In this document: one piece after another, positions 7,814 to 15,728 of the stretch
Position numbering within the stretch: the first letter of the stretch is position 1
How the letters are laid out: every line of letters starts with the position of its first letter
From: an uncultured Clostridia bacterium
Lineage (GTDB): Bacteria > Bacillota > Clostridia > Oscillospirales > Butyricicoccaceae
NCBI GenBank assembly: GCA_910589115.1
Contig: CAJUSB010000058.1
Coordinates: 1 to 20,059, forward strand
Length of the DNA: 20,059 nucleotides
Direction of reading: 5' to 3'
Made by a program: the position numbers and the translations under genes
The notes under the pieces: generated by a model
Databases searched by the model: none
What the model saw: the letters and a program-made list of their open reading frames with translations, nothing else
Told to the model about the DNA's origin: nothing

Positions 7814-8683
7814 ATGAAAGGTATCGTTTTAGCGGCGGGCAAAGGCACCCGTCTCTACCCGATGACGCTGCCGGTCTGCAAACCGCTGCTGCCGGTTTAT
7901 GACAAACCCATGATTTATTATCCTGTCTGCGTACTGATGCAGGCGGGCATCCGTGATATCCTGGTCATTATCCCACCCGGAGAAGAAGCGCCCTTTGAAC
8001 GTCTGCTTGGCGATGGCTCCAGCTGGGGGGGCAATATTCAATATGTCGTGCAGTATAACCCGCGCGGCATTGCTGACGCTTTTGAGATTGGCGCGCCTTT
8101 TATCGGGAATGACCCGGTTTGCCTGGTCCTGGGCGACAATATTTTCCACAGCCTGCCCTTTGAGACCCAGCTCCGCCGCGTCTGCCGCAAGATTGAATCG
8201 GGCGAAACCGGGGCGACTGTTTTCGGCTATTATGTGGACGATCCCCGTGCCTTTGGCGTAGTGGAGTTTGACGAAAACGGCCGTGCAATCTCCATTGAGG
8301 AAAAGCCGCGCAAACCGCGTTCCAACTATATTGTTCCCGGATTGTATTTTTATGATAACTCAGTCATCGAAATCGCGGAACACTTAACGCCCTCCGCACG
8401 CGGCGAGCTGGAAATTACCGACGTCAACCTCACCTATCTAAAGCAGGGCCGCCTGACGGTGGAAAAACTGGACCGGGATTTCCTCTGGCTAGATGCCGGT
8501 ACTGCTGAGAACCTGCTCTATGCGAGCAAAGCGGTTGCGGATACGCAGGAAACGACTGGCCGGTATATTGGCTGCCCCGAGGAAGTCGCTTATAACCGCG
8601 GATATATTGATGTAAACGACGTTCATGCAATCGGCCGTCAGCTTGAGCAGACCTTATATGGACAGTATCTGCTCTGTCTCTGA
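7814..8683 (+). CDS. rmlA: Glucose-1-phosphate thymidylyltransferase
   Basis: A 289-residue nucleotidyltransferase that makes dTDP-glucose from dTTP and glucose-1-phosphate, the first step to dTDP-rhamnose and other deoxysugars. The N-terminal signature GKGTRLYPMT (9-18) and KPLLPVYDKPMIYYP give the nucleotide and sugar-phosphate sites. LGDNIF (107-112) holds the metal-binding Asp108, and EEKP plus WLDAGT later in the chain are also family hallmarks. Length is normal and the start has AGAGGAG 7 bp upstream. No rmlB, rmlC or rmlD gene is in the window, so it is separated from the rest of the pathway. It appears cotranscribed with the downstream YjbQ-family gene (22-bp gap). Confidence 0.95.
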   Translation: MKGIVLAAGKGTRLYPMTLPVCKPLLPVYDKPMIYYPVCVLMQAGIRDILVIIPPGEEAPFERLLGDGSSWGGNIQYVVQYNPRGIADAFEIGAPFIGNDPVCLVLGDNIFHSLPFETQLRRVCRKIESGETGATVFGYYVDDPRAFGVVEFDENGRAISIEEKPRKPRSNYIVPGLYFYDNSVIEIAEHLTPSARGELEITDVNLTYLKQGRLTVEKLDRDFLWLDAGTAENLLYASKAVADTQETTGRYIGCPEEVAYNRGYIDVNDVHAIGRQLEQTLYGQYLLCL

Positions 8684-8705
8684 TCCGACAGAAAGGACTT
8701 CGATC

Positions 8706-9143
8706 ATGGTACACACTGAAACCAAAACCTACAAAACCCGCGCCCACATGGGTATGATTGACGTAACTGCCGACTTTCAGGCAGCGGTCGAGCGCTCCGG
8801 CCTGTCGAACGGCATTATTACCGGGTTTACAACCGGCGGCGTTGCCGGTCTGACTACGTTGGAATTCGAGCCCGGGATGGTCACGCATGACCTTAAAGCG
8901 GCGATGGATATTTTTTCGCCCTACACGGATGAGCATGGCCGGGTCATCCATTATAAGCATCACGATACCTGGCATGATGATAATGGCTCTTCACATATCA
9001 AAGCAGCTCTTCTTTCCCCATTTATTACGATCCCCTTTGTAGACGGCAAGCTCACCATCGGCCCTTGGCAGAACCTGACACTGATTGAGTGCGACACGCG
9101 GGACCGGGTCCGAGATATTGTCTTTCAGGTCATGGGAGAATAA
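8706..9143 (+). CDS. YjbQ/UPF0047 family protein
   Basis: A 145-residue single-domain protein of the YjbQ (UPF0047) family. Visible hallmarks are TTGGVAGLTTLEFEPG (43-58), a His-rich stretch HYKHHDTWHDDNGSSH (82-97), and LTIGPWQNLTLIECD (116-130). Some members have weak thiamine-phosphate synthase activity, but the physiological role is unsettled. The start at 8706 is chosen because AAAGGA sits 8 bp before it and the protein then has the family length; an upstream ATG at 8625 would overlap rmlA. It follows rmlA by 22 bp and is followed by a strong terminator, so these two genes form an operon. Confidence 0.88.
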   Translation: MVHTETKTYKTRAHMGMIDVTADFQAAVERSGLSNGIITGFTTGGVAGLTTLEFEPGMVTHDLKAAMDIFSPYTDEHGRVIHYKHHDTWHDDNGSSHIKAALLSPFITIPFVDGKLTIGPWQNLTLIECDTRDRVRDIVFQVMGE

Positions 9144-9164
9144 AACGCTAAATTGAACAGCATA

Positions 9165-9198
9165 AAAAGGTGCGGGAATAACAACTTCCGCACCTTTT
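9165..9198. terminator. Bidirectional terminator between convergent genes
   Basis: Perfect stem AAAAGGTGCGG/CCGCACCTTTT with a 12-nt loop, A-rich on one side and T-rich on the other. It can serve both the rmlA-YjbQ operon and the convergent SLH-transglutaminase gene. Confidence 0.85.
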
Positions 9199-9227
9199 GT
9201 GTTAAAAAGGACAACTGTCAGCCCCTT

Positions 9228-10592
9228 TCATGATTTATAATAATCGAATCGCGTACTGCCATACCGCGCCTGAAAGAAATTCGAGGAACGGTACTTCATT
9301 TCAAGCTCGGCGTCATAGAGATAGGTTTTCCCGTCCAGTACGATTTCCACCCAGCCATGTGGCTGCCGGTTCCCTCCAAGCCAGCCGACAACGGTATGTG
9401 CATCATAGCCCAATTCGCGGGCAAGCAGGCAGAAGGTCGCGGCATAGCCGAAACAGTTTCCGCGCCCGTCGTTCAGGAAGGCTTCTGCAAAAGCAGGCTC
9501 CCAGCCGGTCTGGCCCTTTGCAATCAGTTTCCTTTTAATATAGGTGAATTGATCGCGTACATAACCGTATACGGCACGTAGTTTTTGATTTTGCGTCATG
9601 GTATCGTTTGTTTTTGTGCGGATGATTTCGGACAGCTTGGCATCCAACGGTAGATTTCCTGTCGTAAAGTGTCCGTCTGCACCAAAGGCAAAACCGTTCA
9701 CAATCTCCGAACGCACAAATTTTCCGTCCCTTGCACAATAGAGCCATCCGTCGATATTATGGAAACCGTCCGGCAACGGGTGCCGTTCCTCCGTCAGAGA
9801 AACCCAGTGCTCCCCTTCTGCCAGTTCTTCCTGCTCATGTGAAATCGTAGCCTCCATAATCTGCGCATAGGCCCAATGTGTTACCGGTACATCCGGGAAA
9901 AATCGCACCTGTGGAGAAGTTTGAATGGTTTCTGCATCGGGCGTTCTGCCTAGAAGACGGTTAAAGACTGCCGCAGCCTCCGCCCGTGTCAGCGGATCAT
10001 CGGGACGGAAACAGCCATCCTCTGGACGACTGAATAAGCCGCACGCCGCCGCTGTACAAATTGCTTCATAATCCGGGTGATCTACGGGCACATCAACAAA
10101 GGTAATCGGCAGCCTGCCGAGCGGCAGGAAGCAGGCGGCAGCTGCCGCACATTCTGCACGGGTAAAGGGTGCCTCTGGATGAAAATTGCCTTCTTCATCG
10201 CCACAGATTACGCCTGCGCTTGCAAGCGAATTCACTGCCTGCGCATACCAGGCCCCCTCCGGCACATCGGAAAAAACTGCCTCCACCTCTGGCGGCGCCT
10301 CCATCAGGGTATAGAGGATCTGTGCTGCCTCTGCGCGTGTAAGGCTCTCAAGCGGTTCAAACATCCCCCATTCATTGCCGTTCATGTAATTAGAATGGCT
10401 GCTTCCCTCTTGCCGGAGCTTCAGTGCATGTTCTTCTGTGTATTTTTCTATCATCTGCTGCACGCTATCAAAGAAGGACTGCACAGGGCCCCGTCCGCTG
10501 GATATCGGATGCTGTACGGGTGCAGGCGGTTTCGCGCCCAGCAAAAGGACAACCGCAGCAAGCACCCCTGCGATAACCTGATTATGTTTCAT
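9228..10592 (-). CDS. Secreted SLH-domain protein with transglutaminase-like domain
   Basis: A 454-residue exported protein. An N-terminal hydrophobic segment (about 6-20, MKHNQVIAGVLAAVVLLLGA) acts as signal peptide or anchor. SLH modules follow at about 79-97 (partial), 107-156, 165-214 and a partial one from 231; their TRAE and FSDVP/FVDVP/FPDVP motifs bind cell-wall polymers. Residues 277-312 (DGWLYCARDGKFV...GADGHFTTG) look like a choline-binding-type wall repeat. The C-terminus is a transglutaminase-like domain with an apparent catalytic triad Cys380 (GNCFGYA), His412 (QPHGW) and Asp427 (YDAE). It may crosslink or cleave peptide bonds at the surface. The ATG at 10592 has GGAGGG 6 bp upstream and puts the signal peptide at the terminus. 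It is a single gene with its own promoter. Confidence 0.9.
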   Translation of the reverse strand: MKHNQVIAGVLAAVVLLLGAKPPAPVQHPISSGRGPVQSFFDSVQQMIEKYTEEHALKLRQEGSSHSNYMNGNEWGMFEPLESLTRAEAAQILYTLMEAPPEVEAVFSDVPEGAWYAQAVNSLASAGVICGDEEGNFHPEAPFTRAECAAAAACFLPLGRLPITFVDVPVDHPDYEAICTAAACGLFSRPEDGCFRPDDPLTRAEAAAVFNRLLGRTPDAETIQTSPQVRFFPDVPVTHWAYAQIMEATISHEQEELAEGEHWVSLTEERHPLPDGFHNIDGWLYCARDGKFVRSEIVNGFAFGADGHFTTGNLPLDAKLSEIIRTKTNDTMTQNQKLRAVYGYVRDQFTYIKRKLIAKGQTGWEPAFAEAFLNDGRGNCFGYAATFCLLARELGYDAHTVVGWLGGNRQPHGWVEIVLDGKTYLYDAELEMKYRSSNFFQARYGSTRFDYYKS

Positions 10593-10669
10593 GAACTTCC
10601 CTCCAAGGCCGCCAGCAGCCCCTTTTACCTGCATCTGCCGAACCTGCCATATTCCAATCCTTTATTTTA

Positions 10670-10697
10670 ATTATATGCTTTTTTCAAAGGTTGTCAA
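10670..10697 (-). promoter_or_regulatory. Promoter of the SLH-transglutaminase gene
   Basis: Minus strand TTGACA (plus 10692-10697), 16-bp spacer, TATAAT (plus 10670-10675), about 78 bp upstream of the chosen start. Both hexamers match the sigma-A consensus exactly. Confidence 0.85.
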
Positions 10698-10803
10698 TGA
10701 AAATCGGCTGATTTTGTCGAAACAGCACAGTACATCTTACTTGTTTTGTACAATGTATTCTGGGAAACTGTGCGCCGGAAATCGGTAAAAATCAGTTTCT
10801 GAC

Positions 10804-10832
10804 TTGCAAAAAGCGCAAAAAAAGGGTATAAT
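10804..10832 (+). promoter_or_regulatory. Promoter of the Cys-rich small protein gene
   Basis: TTGCAA (10804-10809), 17-bp spacer, TATAAT (10827-10832), about 33 bp before the start codon. Confidence 0.8.
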
Positions 10833-10864
10833 TTTTTCAGATATCGTAGGAAAGGAGTACCGAT

Positions 10865-11176
10865 ATGCAGATTGACAACAACGAACTTGCAATCTTACAA
10901 AATGAGCTTGATAAACAAGGAAAAAAGCAGGAAGCCTATGAAATAAAACAGGAATTTCTGCGGCAGGTACGCGAGGCGGGCGACCACTGCCCCTGTCAGG
11001 AAAAGTGCCCGCACCATGGAAACTGTTTTGAATGCGTTACGCTCCACCGGGGGCACCGGGACCATCTTCCAATGTGCCTTTGGGATATGGTGAATGAGCG
11101 TATTTGTGCGCTTTCACACATCACCGAGCATACCATCCGTGAATATGAAGACCGTCACAAACAGGCTGATAACTGA
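10865..11176 (+). CDS. Small Cys/His-rich protein, probable zinc binder
   Basis: A 103-residue soluble protein. The N-terminal third is helical and charged. The centre (about 42-70) carries CPCQEKCPHHGNCFECVTLH and a later CLW, giving six cysteines and several histidines in about 30 residues, an arrangement suited to binding one or two metal ions. It resembles short conserved clostridial proteins with a C-x-C-...-CPRHGNC-x-EC pattern, none with an established function that I know of. A strong promoter and AAAGGAG ribosome binding site support it as a real gene. The AraC-type gene 83 bp downstream may be cotranscribed. Confidence 0.8.
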   Translation: MQIDNNELAILQNELDKQGKKQEAYEIKQEFLRQVREAGDHCPCQEKCPHHGNCFECVTLHRGHRDHLPMCLWDMVNERICALSHITEHTIREYEDRHKQADN

Positions 11177-11259
11177 CGGCAGCTGTCCCAGATTCTGAGC
11201 GGTTTGTTTCGTGCTGACCAGTGCGCAGGCCTGCACGCTGTTTGAAAAGGAGGTTTACT

Positions 11260-12198
11260 ATGAAAGAAGTCCAGTGCTTTGCACGTCCTGCGGATACGGA
11301 GGATATCCCGCTTGCAGGGCTGCCGCAGCTGGCCTATATCAGCAAAACCGTACCGGAATCCTCCCATCCGCGTGTGATGCACAGCCATGATGACCTGTGT
11401 GAGCTTGTCCTGATTTGGGAGGGTGAAGCTGACTATTCCATCGGTGGGCGTGAATACCGGGTATGCCGGGGCGACCTGATTGTTTATAACAGTGGTGTGA
11501 TTCATGATGAGCGATATGGTATTTCTATGCCGATTTCCAGCTATTGTATTGCCATGCGCGGCCTGAAACTGGACGGGCTGAGGGATAACGCATTGATTCC
11601 GGACAGTGACGGCCCGGTATTCCCGTCGGGCAAACATTTTGAGGCGCTGCGGGATACGATGTCGCTGATGTTTGATGCATTATGTACAAATGCGGACGGC
11701 TGTGCATATTTCTGCCGTCATCTTCTGCTGGGGGTGCTGAGCCGTGTTTGGGCGCTGCGGCATCGGCGGCAGGAGCCGTCTGCTGTCTGTCCCAGCCTGT
11801 TAGGAAGCCGTATCAAGGCCCATATGGATCTTCATTATACGGAGGATATCAGCCTGCAAAGCCTTGCGGATGTCCTGCATATCAGCCCTTATTATTTGTC
11901 TCATGTATTTAAGGATATGACAGGATATTCACCGGGACAGTATATCACCCGCCGACGGATTGGGCTGGCACAGAACCTGCTGATTTCAACTGGTTTAAGC
12001 ATATCGGAAATTGCTGCACGGGTGGGCTATCCCAGCCCATCACATTTTCATGACCGGTTCACGCGGAATGTTGGGATGTCTCCGCGTGCTTACCGGAAGG
12101 CATATATTGTACGCAGCGAACCGCAAGAATCCGCAAGTTTAGAAGTGGAAGCCATGCAAAAGCCGTCTGAACCCGACAAAGAAAAAGCAAGAACATAG
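11260..12198 (+). CDS. AraC-family transcriptional regulator
   Basis: A 312-residue regulator. The N-terminal cupin-like domain (about 38-90; HSHDDLCELV with His41 and His43, later GDLIVYNSGVIHDE) would sense a small ligand, often a sugar. The C-terminal double helix-turn-helix (about 195-290) has the first unit at ISLQSLADVLHISPYYLSHV and the second ending in the AraC signature around GYPSPSHFHDRF...GMSPRAYR. The start at 11260 follows AAAAGGAGG with suitable spacing; the longer frame lacks this. It ends 62 bp before a Gfo/Idh/MocA dehydrogenase gene on the same strand and is a natural candidate regulator for it. The charged tail after the HTH (SEPDKEKART) is poorly conserved in kind. Confidence 0.92.
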   Translation: MKEVQCFARPADTEDIPLAGLPQLAYISKTVPESSHPRVMHSHDDLCELVLIWEGEADYSIGGREYRVCRGDLIVYNSGVIHDERYGISMPISSYCIAMRGLKLDGLRDNALIPDSDGPVFPSGKHFEALRDTMSLMFDALCTNADGCAYFCRHLLLGVLSRVWALRHRRQEPSAVCPSLLGSRIKAHMDLHYTEDISLQSLADVLHISPYYLSHVFKDMTGYSPGQYITRRRIGLAQNLLISTGLSISEIAARVGYPSPSHFHDRFTRNVGMSPRAYRKAYIVRSEPQESASLEVEAMQKPSEPDKEKART

Positions 12199-12260
12199 TA
12201 GCGGTTTCTATAATTTTTCTGTATACTGTAAACAACAAATCAAAACGGAGGAACATTGAT

Positions 12261-13277
12261 ATGAAGACGATTAAAATTGGTTCGATTGGTCTGGGAAGAC
12301 TGGGCTATGAACATGCGAAAAATCTGGCAACCTGCGTACCGGGTGTACAGCTGACAGCGATCTGTGACATTGACGCTGCACGGGTAGAGGCAGTCAAGCA
12401 GGAGCTGGACGTACCCTATGGCTACACTGATTTTGAAGAGATGTGCAAAAACCCGGAATTAGACGCAGTTGCGATCGTCTCTCCCTCCGGGCTGCATGTA
12501 GAACACATCCGCACGGCAATGGAGCATGGCAAGCATGTTTTCTGTGAAAAGCCGCTTGCGACCACGGTCGAGGCCTGCCGTGAAGCGGAGGCTATTGTTG
12601 CCGCGCATCCTGATTTGATTTTCATGCTGGGCTTTATGCGCCGCTTTGACAAATCCTATCTGGAGGCCAAGAAAAAGGTAGACAATGGCGACATTGGCAA
12701 GGTAATTCTGGTACGTTCTTACACACAGGATTCGGTTGCTACCATTGAGGGGACATTGAAATTTGCGCCGCATTCGGGCGGGCAGTTCCTGGATATGTGC
12801 GTACATGACATTGACCTGATCCGTTGGTTTGCCGGCTCGGAGGTCAAGAATCTGTGGGGCATCGGTGGTGTTTTTGCTTACGAGCTGTATCGTGAGCTGA
12901 ACGACGGTGACAATGTCTGTGTAATGCTGCAATGTGAAAACGAGGCAATGGGCTTCATGTTTGCGGGCCGTGCTGCTGCCCATGGCTCACATGTTGAGAC
13001 AGAAATTATTGGTACAAAGGGCACGCTTCGCATTGCTGCGGTTCCGGCTTCCTCCCACTTGGAGGTCATGAGCGAGCATGGCGTTTGCCGCGAGTGCTAT
13101 GTAGATTTCCTGGAGCGCTGGCATGATGCTTATGTAACAGAGATGTGCACATTTGCGGACTATATCCGTGGTATTGGCAAGCCGGAAATCACTGCTGCGG
13201 ATGGGACCGCTGTTTCGCGCATTGCCTACCGCTGCAAGGAATCCTTTGAAACCGGAAAAATGCTCCCCCTCGAATAA
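12261..13277 (+). CDS. Gfo/Idh/MocA oxidoreductase, inositol 2-dehydrogenase-like
   Basis: A 338-residue NAD(P)-dependent oxidoreductase. The N-terminal Rossmann fold has the dinucleotide motif IGLGRLG (9-15), an acidic CDID end of the second strand suggesting NAD preference, and the family EKP motif with catalytic Lys97. The C-terminal domain holds Asp178 and His182 (LDMCVHDIDL), positioned as the proton-relay pair in myo-inositol dehydrogenase IolG. Closest by pattern is IolG or scyllo-inositol dehydrogenase, but other sugar alcohols or amino-sugar derivatives are possible. A GGAGG lies 7 bp upstream of the ATG. No other inositol genes are nearby. The upstream AraC-type regulator may control it. 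Confidence 0.9.
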   Translation: MKTIKIGSIGLGRLGYEHAKNLATCVPGVQLTAICDIDAARVEAVKQELDVPYGYTDFEEMCKNPELDAVAIVSPSGLHVEHIRTAMEHGKHVFCEKPLATTVEACREAEAIVAAHPDLIFMLGFMRRFDKSYLEAKKKVDNGDIGKVILVRSYTQDSVATIEGTLKFAPHSGGQFLDMCVHDIDLIRWFAGSEVKNLWGIGGVFAYELYRELNDGDNVCVMLQCENEAMGFMFAGRAAAHGSHVETEIIGTKGTLRIAAVPASSHLEVMSEHGVCRECYVDFLERWHDAYVTEMCTFADYIRGIGKPEITAADGTAVSRIAYRCKESFETGKMLPLE

Positions 13278-13435
13278 GGAAGCCGGATCGCCTCCGCAGC
13301 GGGCGCCAAGGGGCGCTGCCCCTTGGAACCCCGCGCCTCCGCGGCGGGCGGCCCTGCGCGGGCAGCGCTGGGGCTCACGCCCCAGACCCCACGCTGCTTC
13401 GCAGCGTCCCCTCGCCTGCGGGCGGGACGGGGGCG
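13278..13435. repeat. GC-rich hairpin repeat, copy D
   Basis: Begins right after the oxidoreductase stop codon. It is a chain of perfect hairpins: CCAAGGGGC/GCCCCTTGG (13306-13326), CTGGGGC/GCCCCAG (13368-13385) and ACGCTGC/GCAGCGT (13391-13407). It shares the GGGCGCTGCCC core with copy C. It is strongly GC-rich compared with its flanks. Open reading frames through it look like composition artefacts. Confidence 0.8.
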
Positions 13436-13457
13436 TCTATTTTCTATACTGCACTGC

Positions 13458-13497
13458 CAGCCAGTCCGCTGTCGTTATGGCGGACTGGCTGTTTTTC
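13458..13497 (+). terminator. Terminator of the Gfo/Idh/MocA gene transcript
   Basis: Perfect 12-bp stem CAGCCAGTCCGC/GCGGACTGGCTG with a 10-nt loop, followed by TTTTTCTTTC on the plus strand. It lies just past repeat copy D. The rest of the gap to the next gene (13500-13756) is AT-richer and shows only weak promoter candidates. Confidence 0.9.
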
Positions 13498-13756
13498 TTT
13501 CTCTCCATCTGGCCTTTTGAATGTTTATGAAGTCTGGTTCATTCCGTCTTCACAATTAAGCGCACAATATATTATCATAAATTTAGTCAACATACCTCTC
13601 AGGATACCCAGAACTTTTATGCACCCCTTCGGAAACAGAAACCACCTGCACGGTTTTTGTCACAATTCTGTTTTCAGTTTTTATCCTCCGGAGGCCAGCC
13701 TGTCACACTGACAGAAATACCGTTCTGAGCAATCCTGATAAAAAGGAGACCTTTCT

Positions 13757-14335
13757 ATGTATCACACACAATTTCCCAGCTGGGAACCGCTGATAACACA
13801 AATAGAAACACTTTTACACACAAAAAAGCACATGATTATGGCCGTTGATGGGCGCTGTGGAAGCGGCAAATCTACGCTTGCAAGACTGTTGATTCGGCAT
13901 TTCCCAGCAAGACTGTTGTGTATGGATGATTTTTATTTGCCCTTTCCTGACCGCGCCCCAAACTGGGAAAAAAAATCTTGCGGAAACATGGATTTTGACC
14001 GGTTCACAAGGGAAGCCCTTCTTCCCGCACAGGCAAACCATCCGATTCTGTATCGCAGGAATGATTGCCATGCCGGACGCTTTCTGGAACCGGTTGAACT
14101 CCCGGCAACGCCAGTTACCATTGTAGAAGGCAGCTATTCCCATCATCCGCGCCTGAGCGGATACTATGATTTTACTGTATTTCTGACCTGTTCGCCAGCC
14201 GAACAGCTTCGCCGACTCCAAAACCGTGAAAATGAAAATTTCACCGCTTTCCTGTCGCGCTGGATTCCGCTGGAAGAACGTTATTTTGCTCTATACGGGA
14301 TTGAAAATAGTGCTTCCATGCATATCATAACCTGA
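13757..14335 (+). CDS. Uridine kinase-like P-loop protein
   Basis: A 192-residue cytoplasmic kinase of the uridine kinase/phosphoribulokinase-like P-loop group. Walker A is GRCGSGKST (32-40). MDDFYLP (56-62) and VEGSYSHHP are the substrate-binding and Walker B-type elements usual in this group, and the R-rich LRRLQNRENE helix fits a lid. The enzyme would phosphorylate a nucleoside or a related small molecule; family members of this short type are often annotated only as uridine kinase-like. The ATG follows AAGGAG with 8-bp spacing. It stands alone between two terminators. Confidence 0.82.
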   Translation: MYHTQFPSWEPLITQIETLLHTKKHMIMAVDGRCGSGKSTLARLLIRHFPARLLCMDDFYLPFPDRAPNWEKKSCGNMDFDRFTREALLPAQANHPILYRRNDCHAGRFLEPVELPATPVTIVEGSYSHHPRLSGYYDFTVFLTCSPAEQLRRLQNRENENFTAFLSRWIPLEERYFALYGIENSASMHIIT

Positions 14336-14359
14336 ATTTACATAAGAATCCAAACATTC

Positions 14360-14402
14360 AAGGGGCTGTATCAAAATGGAAAACATTCTGATACAGCCCC
14401 TT
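14360..14402 (+). terminator. Terminator of the kinase gene
   Basis: Perfect 14-bp stem AAGGGGCTGTATCA/TGATACAGCCCCTT, 25 bp past the stop codon, followed by AATAATAA. The T-tract is poor, so efficiency is uncertain. Confidence 0.65.
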
Positions 14403-14430
14403 AATAATAAACACAAAACCACACCGCATA

Positions 14431-14600
14431 ATACCACCCCGCCCGCCGTTCTTTTGGCGGGCGGGGCAGTACGCAGAAAGAATTAAATCCGCACCCATTC
14501 CCCCGCCGCAGCGGAAAGAAAGCTTTTACTCAATTTTTTCTCGAAAAAATTGCAGGTGCAGGGCAGCGCCCTGCCGCAGCCCGCGCAGGGCTACCCCCGG
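14431..14600. repeat. GC-rich hairpin repeat, copy C
   Basis: Located between the convergent kinase and nagA genes. Hairpins: CCCCGCCCGCC/GGCGGGCGGGG (14437-14466), AATTTTTTC/GAAAAAATT (14532-14551) and GCAGGGC/GCCCTGC (14558-14574). The left half matches copy B (CACCCCGCCCGCC and CCCCGCCGCAGCGGA shared in the same order); the right half has different modules, one shared with copy D. Confidence 0.8.
14532..14574 (-). terminator. Likely terminator of the GlcNAc operon inside repeat copy C
   Basis: On the minus strand, the GCAGGGC/GCCCTGC hairpin, 38 bp past the nagA stop, is followed a few bases later by AATTTTTTC, which itself starts a second hairpin. The combination could end the operon transcript. 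Confidence 0.5.
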
Positions 14601-14611
14601 AAGCCTCCGCA

Positions 14612-15724
14612 TCAGCAAATCCTTTTGCCGCGCAAAATAACCACTTTCCGCTCCATAGCTTCGTCTAAAAGAATAACATTTGCAACCTTGCCGCAGCCTA
14701 GGCTGCCATAGTTCTGATCTATTCCAAGTGCCTTTGCCGGATTAACAGCTGCTGCCTTGACAGCGCTGCCCAGTGGAATCCCCATCTTCTGCACTGCCGT
14801 TCGCATACAGTCAAACAGATTCGTTGCCGACCCTGCAATCGTACCATCTGCAAGCGTTGCCAGATTGCCGCGTACCTCTACCGGCTGACCGCCCAGTGAA
14901 TAACTTCCGTCAGGCATTCCTGTTGCCATCATGCTGTCACTAATCAGAATAACCCGGTCATCCCCAAAAGCACGGAATGTCATCCGCACCGCAGACGGAT
15001 GAACATGAACACCATCTGCAATCAGCTCAACCGACTCCGCAAAGTCACAAGCCGCGCCAATCAGCCCCGGTGCCCGGTGTGTATACGGCAGCATCGCATT
15101 ATACAAATGCGTTACCTGCTTCGCGCCAGCTTCAAAAGCCGCTTTCGCTGCATCATAATCAGAAGCAGTGTGCGCCAGGGAAATGCGCACCTCCCCCGCG
15201 AGCTCCCGGATGCAGTCAATGCCGCCCTCTGTTTCCGGAGCTATATCACACAGCTTAAACAACCCGTTCGCGCGCTTTTGCAACCGGCGAAACATTTCCG
15301 CATCAGGAATATGGAGATAATCGGCATTCTGCGCTCCCTTCTTGCTTGCCGCAATAAATGGACCTTCCATATTGATACCAACCAGCTCCGCACTATCCTC
15401 TTTGCTATGCCATGCGGCAGCAGCATCAGCAATCTTGCCGAGCACCTCCTCCGGAAACGTCATCGTTGCAGGACAAACTGCCCCTACCCCGACCGAGGCC
15501 TCATATTTAGTGATCGCTGAGATTGCTTCCGATGTGCCGTCACAGAAATCATAACCGATACAGCCGTGAAAGTGCAGGTCAACCAATCCTGGAATGGCAG
15601 TCAGGCCGCTTGCGTCAATGATCTCACCGCCTGCCGAATCCGCAAAACGCCCATTTTCAATGAACAAATCACCGGTTTGGAAACTTCCGTCCGGCTGGAA
15701 CACCTTAGCGTTTTGTATGACCAT
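14612..15724 (-). CDS. nagA: N-acetylglucosamine-6-phosphate deacetylase
   Basis: A 370-residue amidohydrolase that removes acetate from GlcNAc-6-phosphate to give glucosamine-6-phosphate. The metal-site residues are visible: His51-x-His53 in VDLHFHGCIG, Glu120 (NMEGPFI), His185 (LAHTASD), His206 (VTHLYNAM) and the catalytic Asp263 (LISDSMMATG). Length is normal. The ATG lies only 4 bp after the nagB stop, with AAGGTG inside the end of nagB as ribosome binding site, so translation is probably coupled. It is the last gene of the GlcNAc operon and ends next to hairpin repeat copy C. Confidence 0.95.
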   Translation of the reverse strand: MVIQNAKVFQPDGSFQTGDLFIENGRFADSAGGEIIDASGLTAIPGLVDLHFHGCIGYDFCDGTSEAISAITKYEASVGVGAVCPATMTFPEEVLGKIADAAAAWHSKEDSAELVGINMEGPFIAASKKGAQNADYLHIPDAEMFRRLQKRANGLFKLCDIAPETEGGIDCIRELAGEVRISLAHTASDYDAAKAAFEAGAKQVTHLYNAMLPYTHRAPGLIGAACDFAESVELIADGVHVHPSAVRMTFRAFGDDRVILISDSMMATGMPDGSYSLGGQPVEVRGNLATLADGTIAGSATNLFDCMRTAVQKMGIPLGSAVKAAAVNPAKALGIDQNYGSLGCGKVANVILLDEAMERKVVILRGKRIC

Positions 15725-15728
15725 ACCG

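Noticed and set aside
10077..10670. 197-codon open frame opposite the SLH protein gene
   Set aside because: It is antisense to convincing SLH modules and the signal peptide, with no promoter or ribosome binding site of its own.
13153..13530. 125-codon open frame over the end of the oxidoreductase gene
   Set aside because: It overlaps the real gene, repeat copy D and a terminator; the Ala/Pro/Arg-rich translation reflects GC-rich palindromes.
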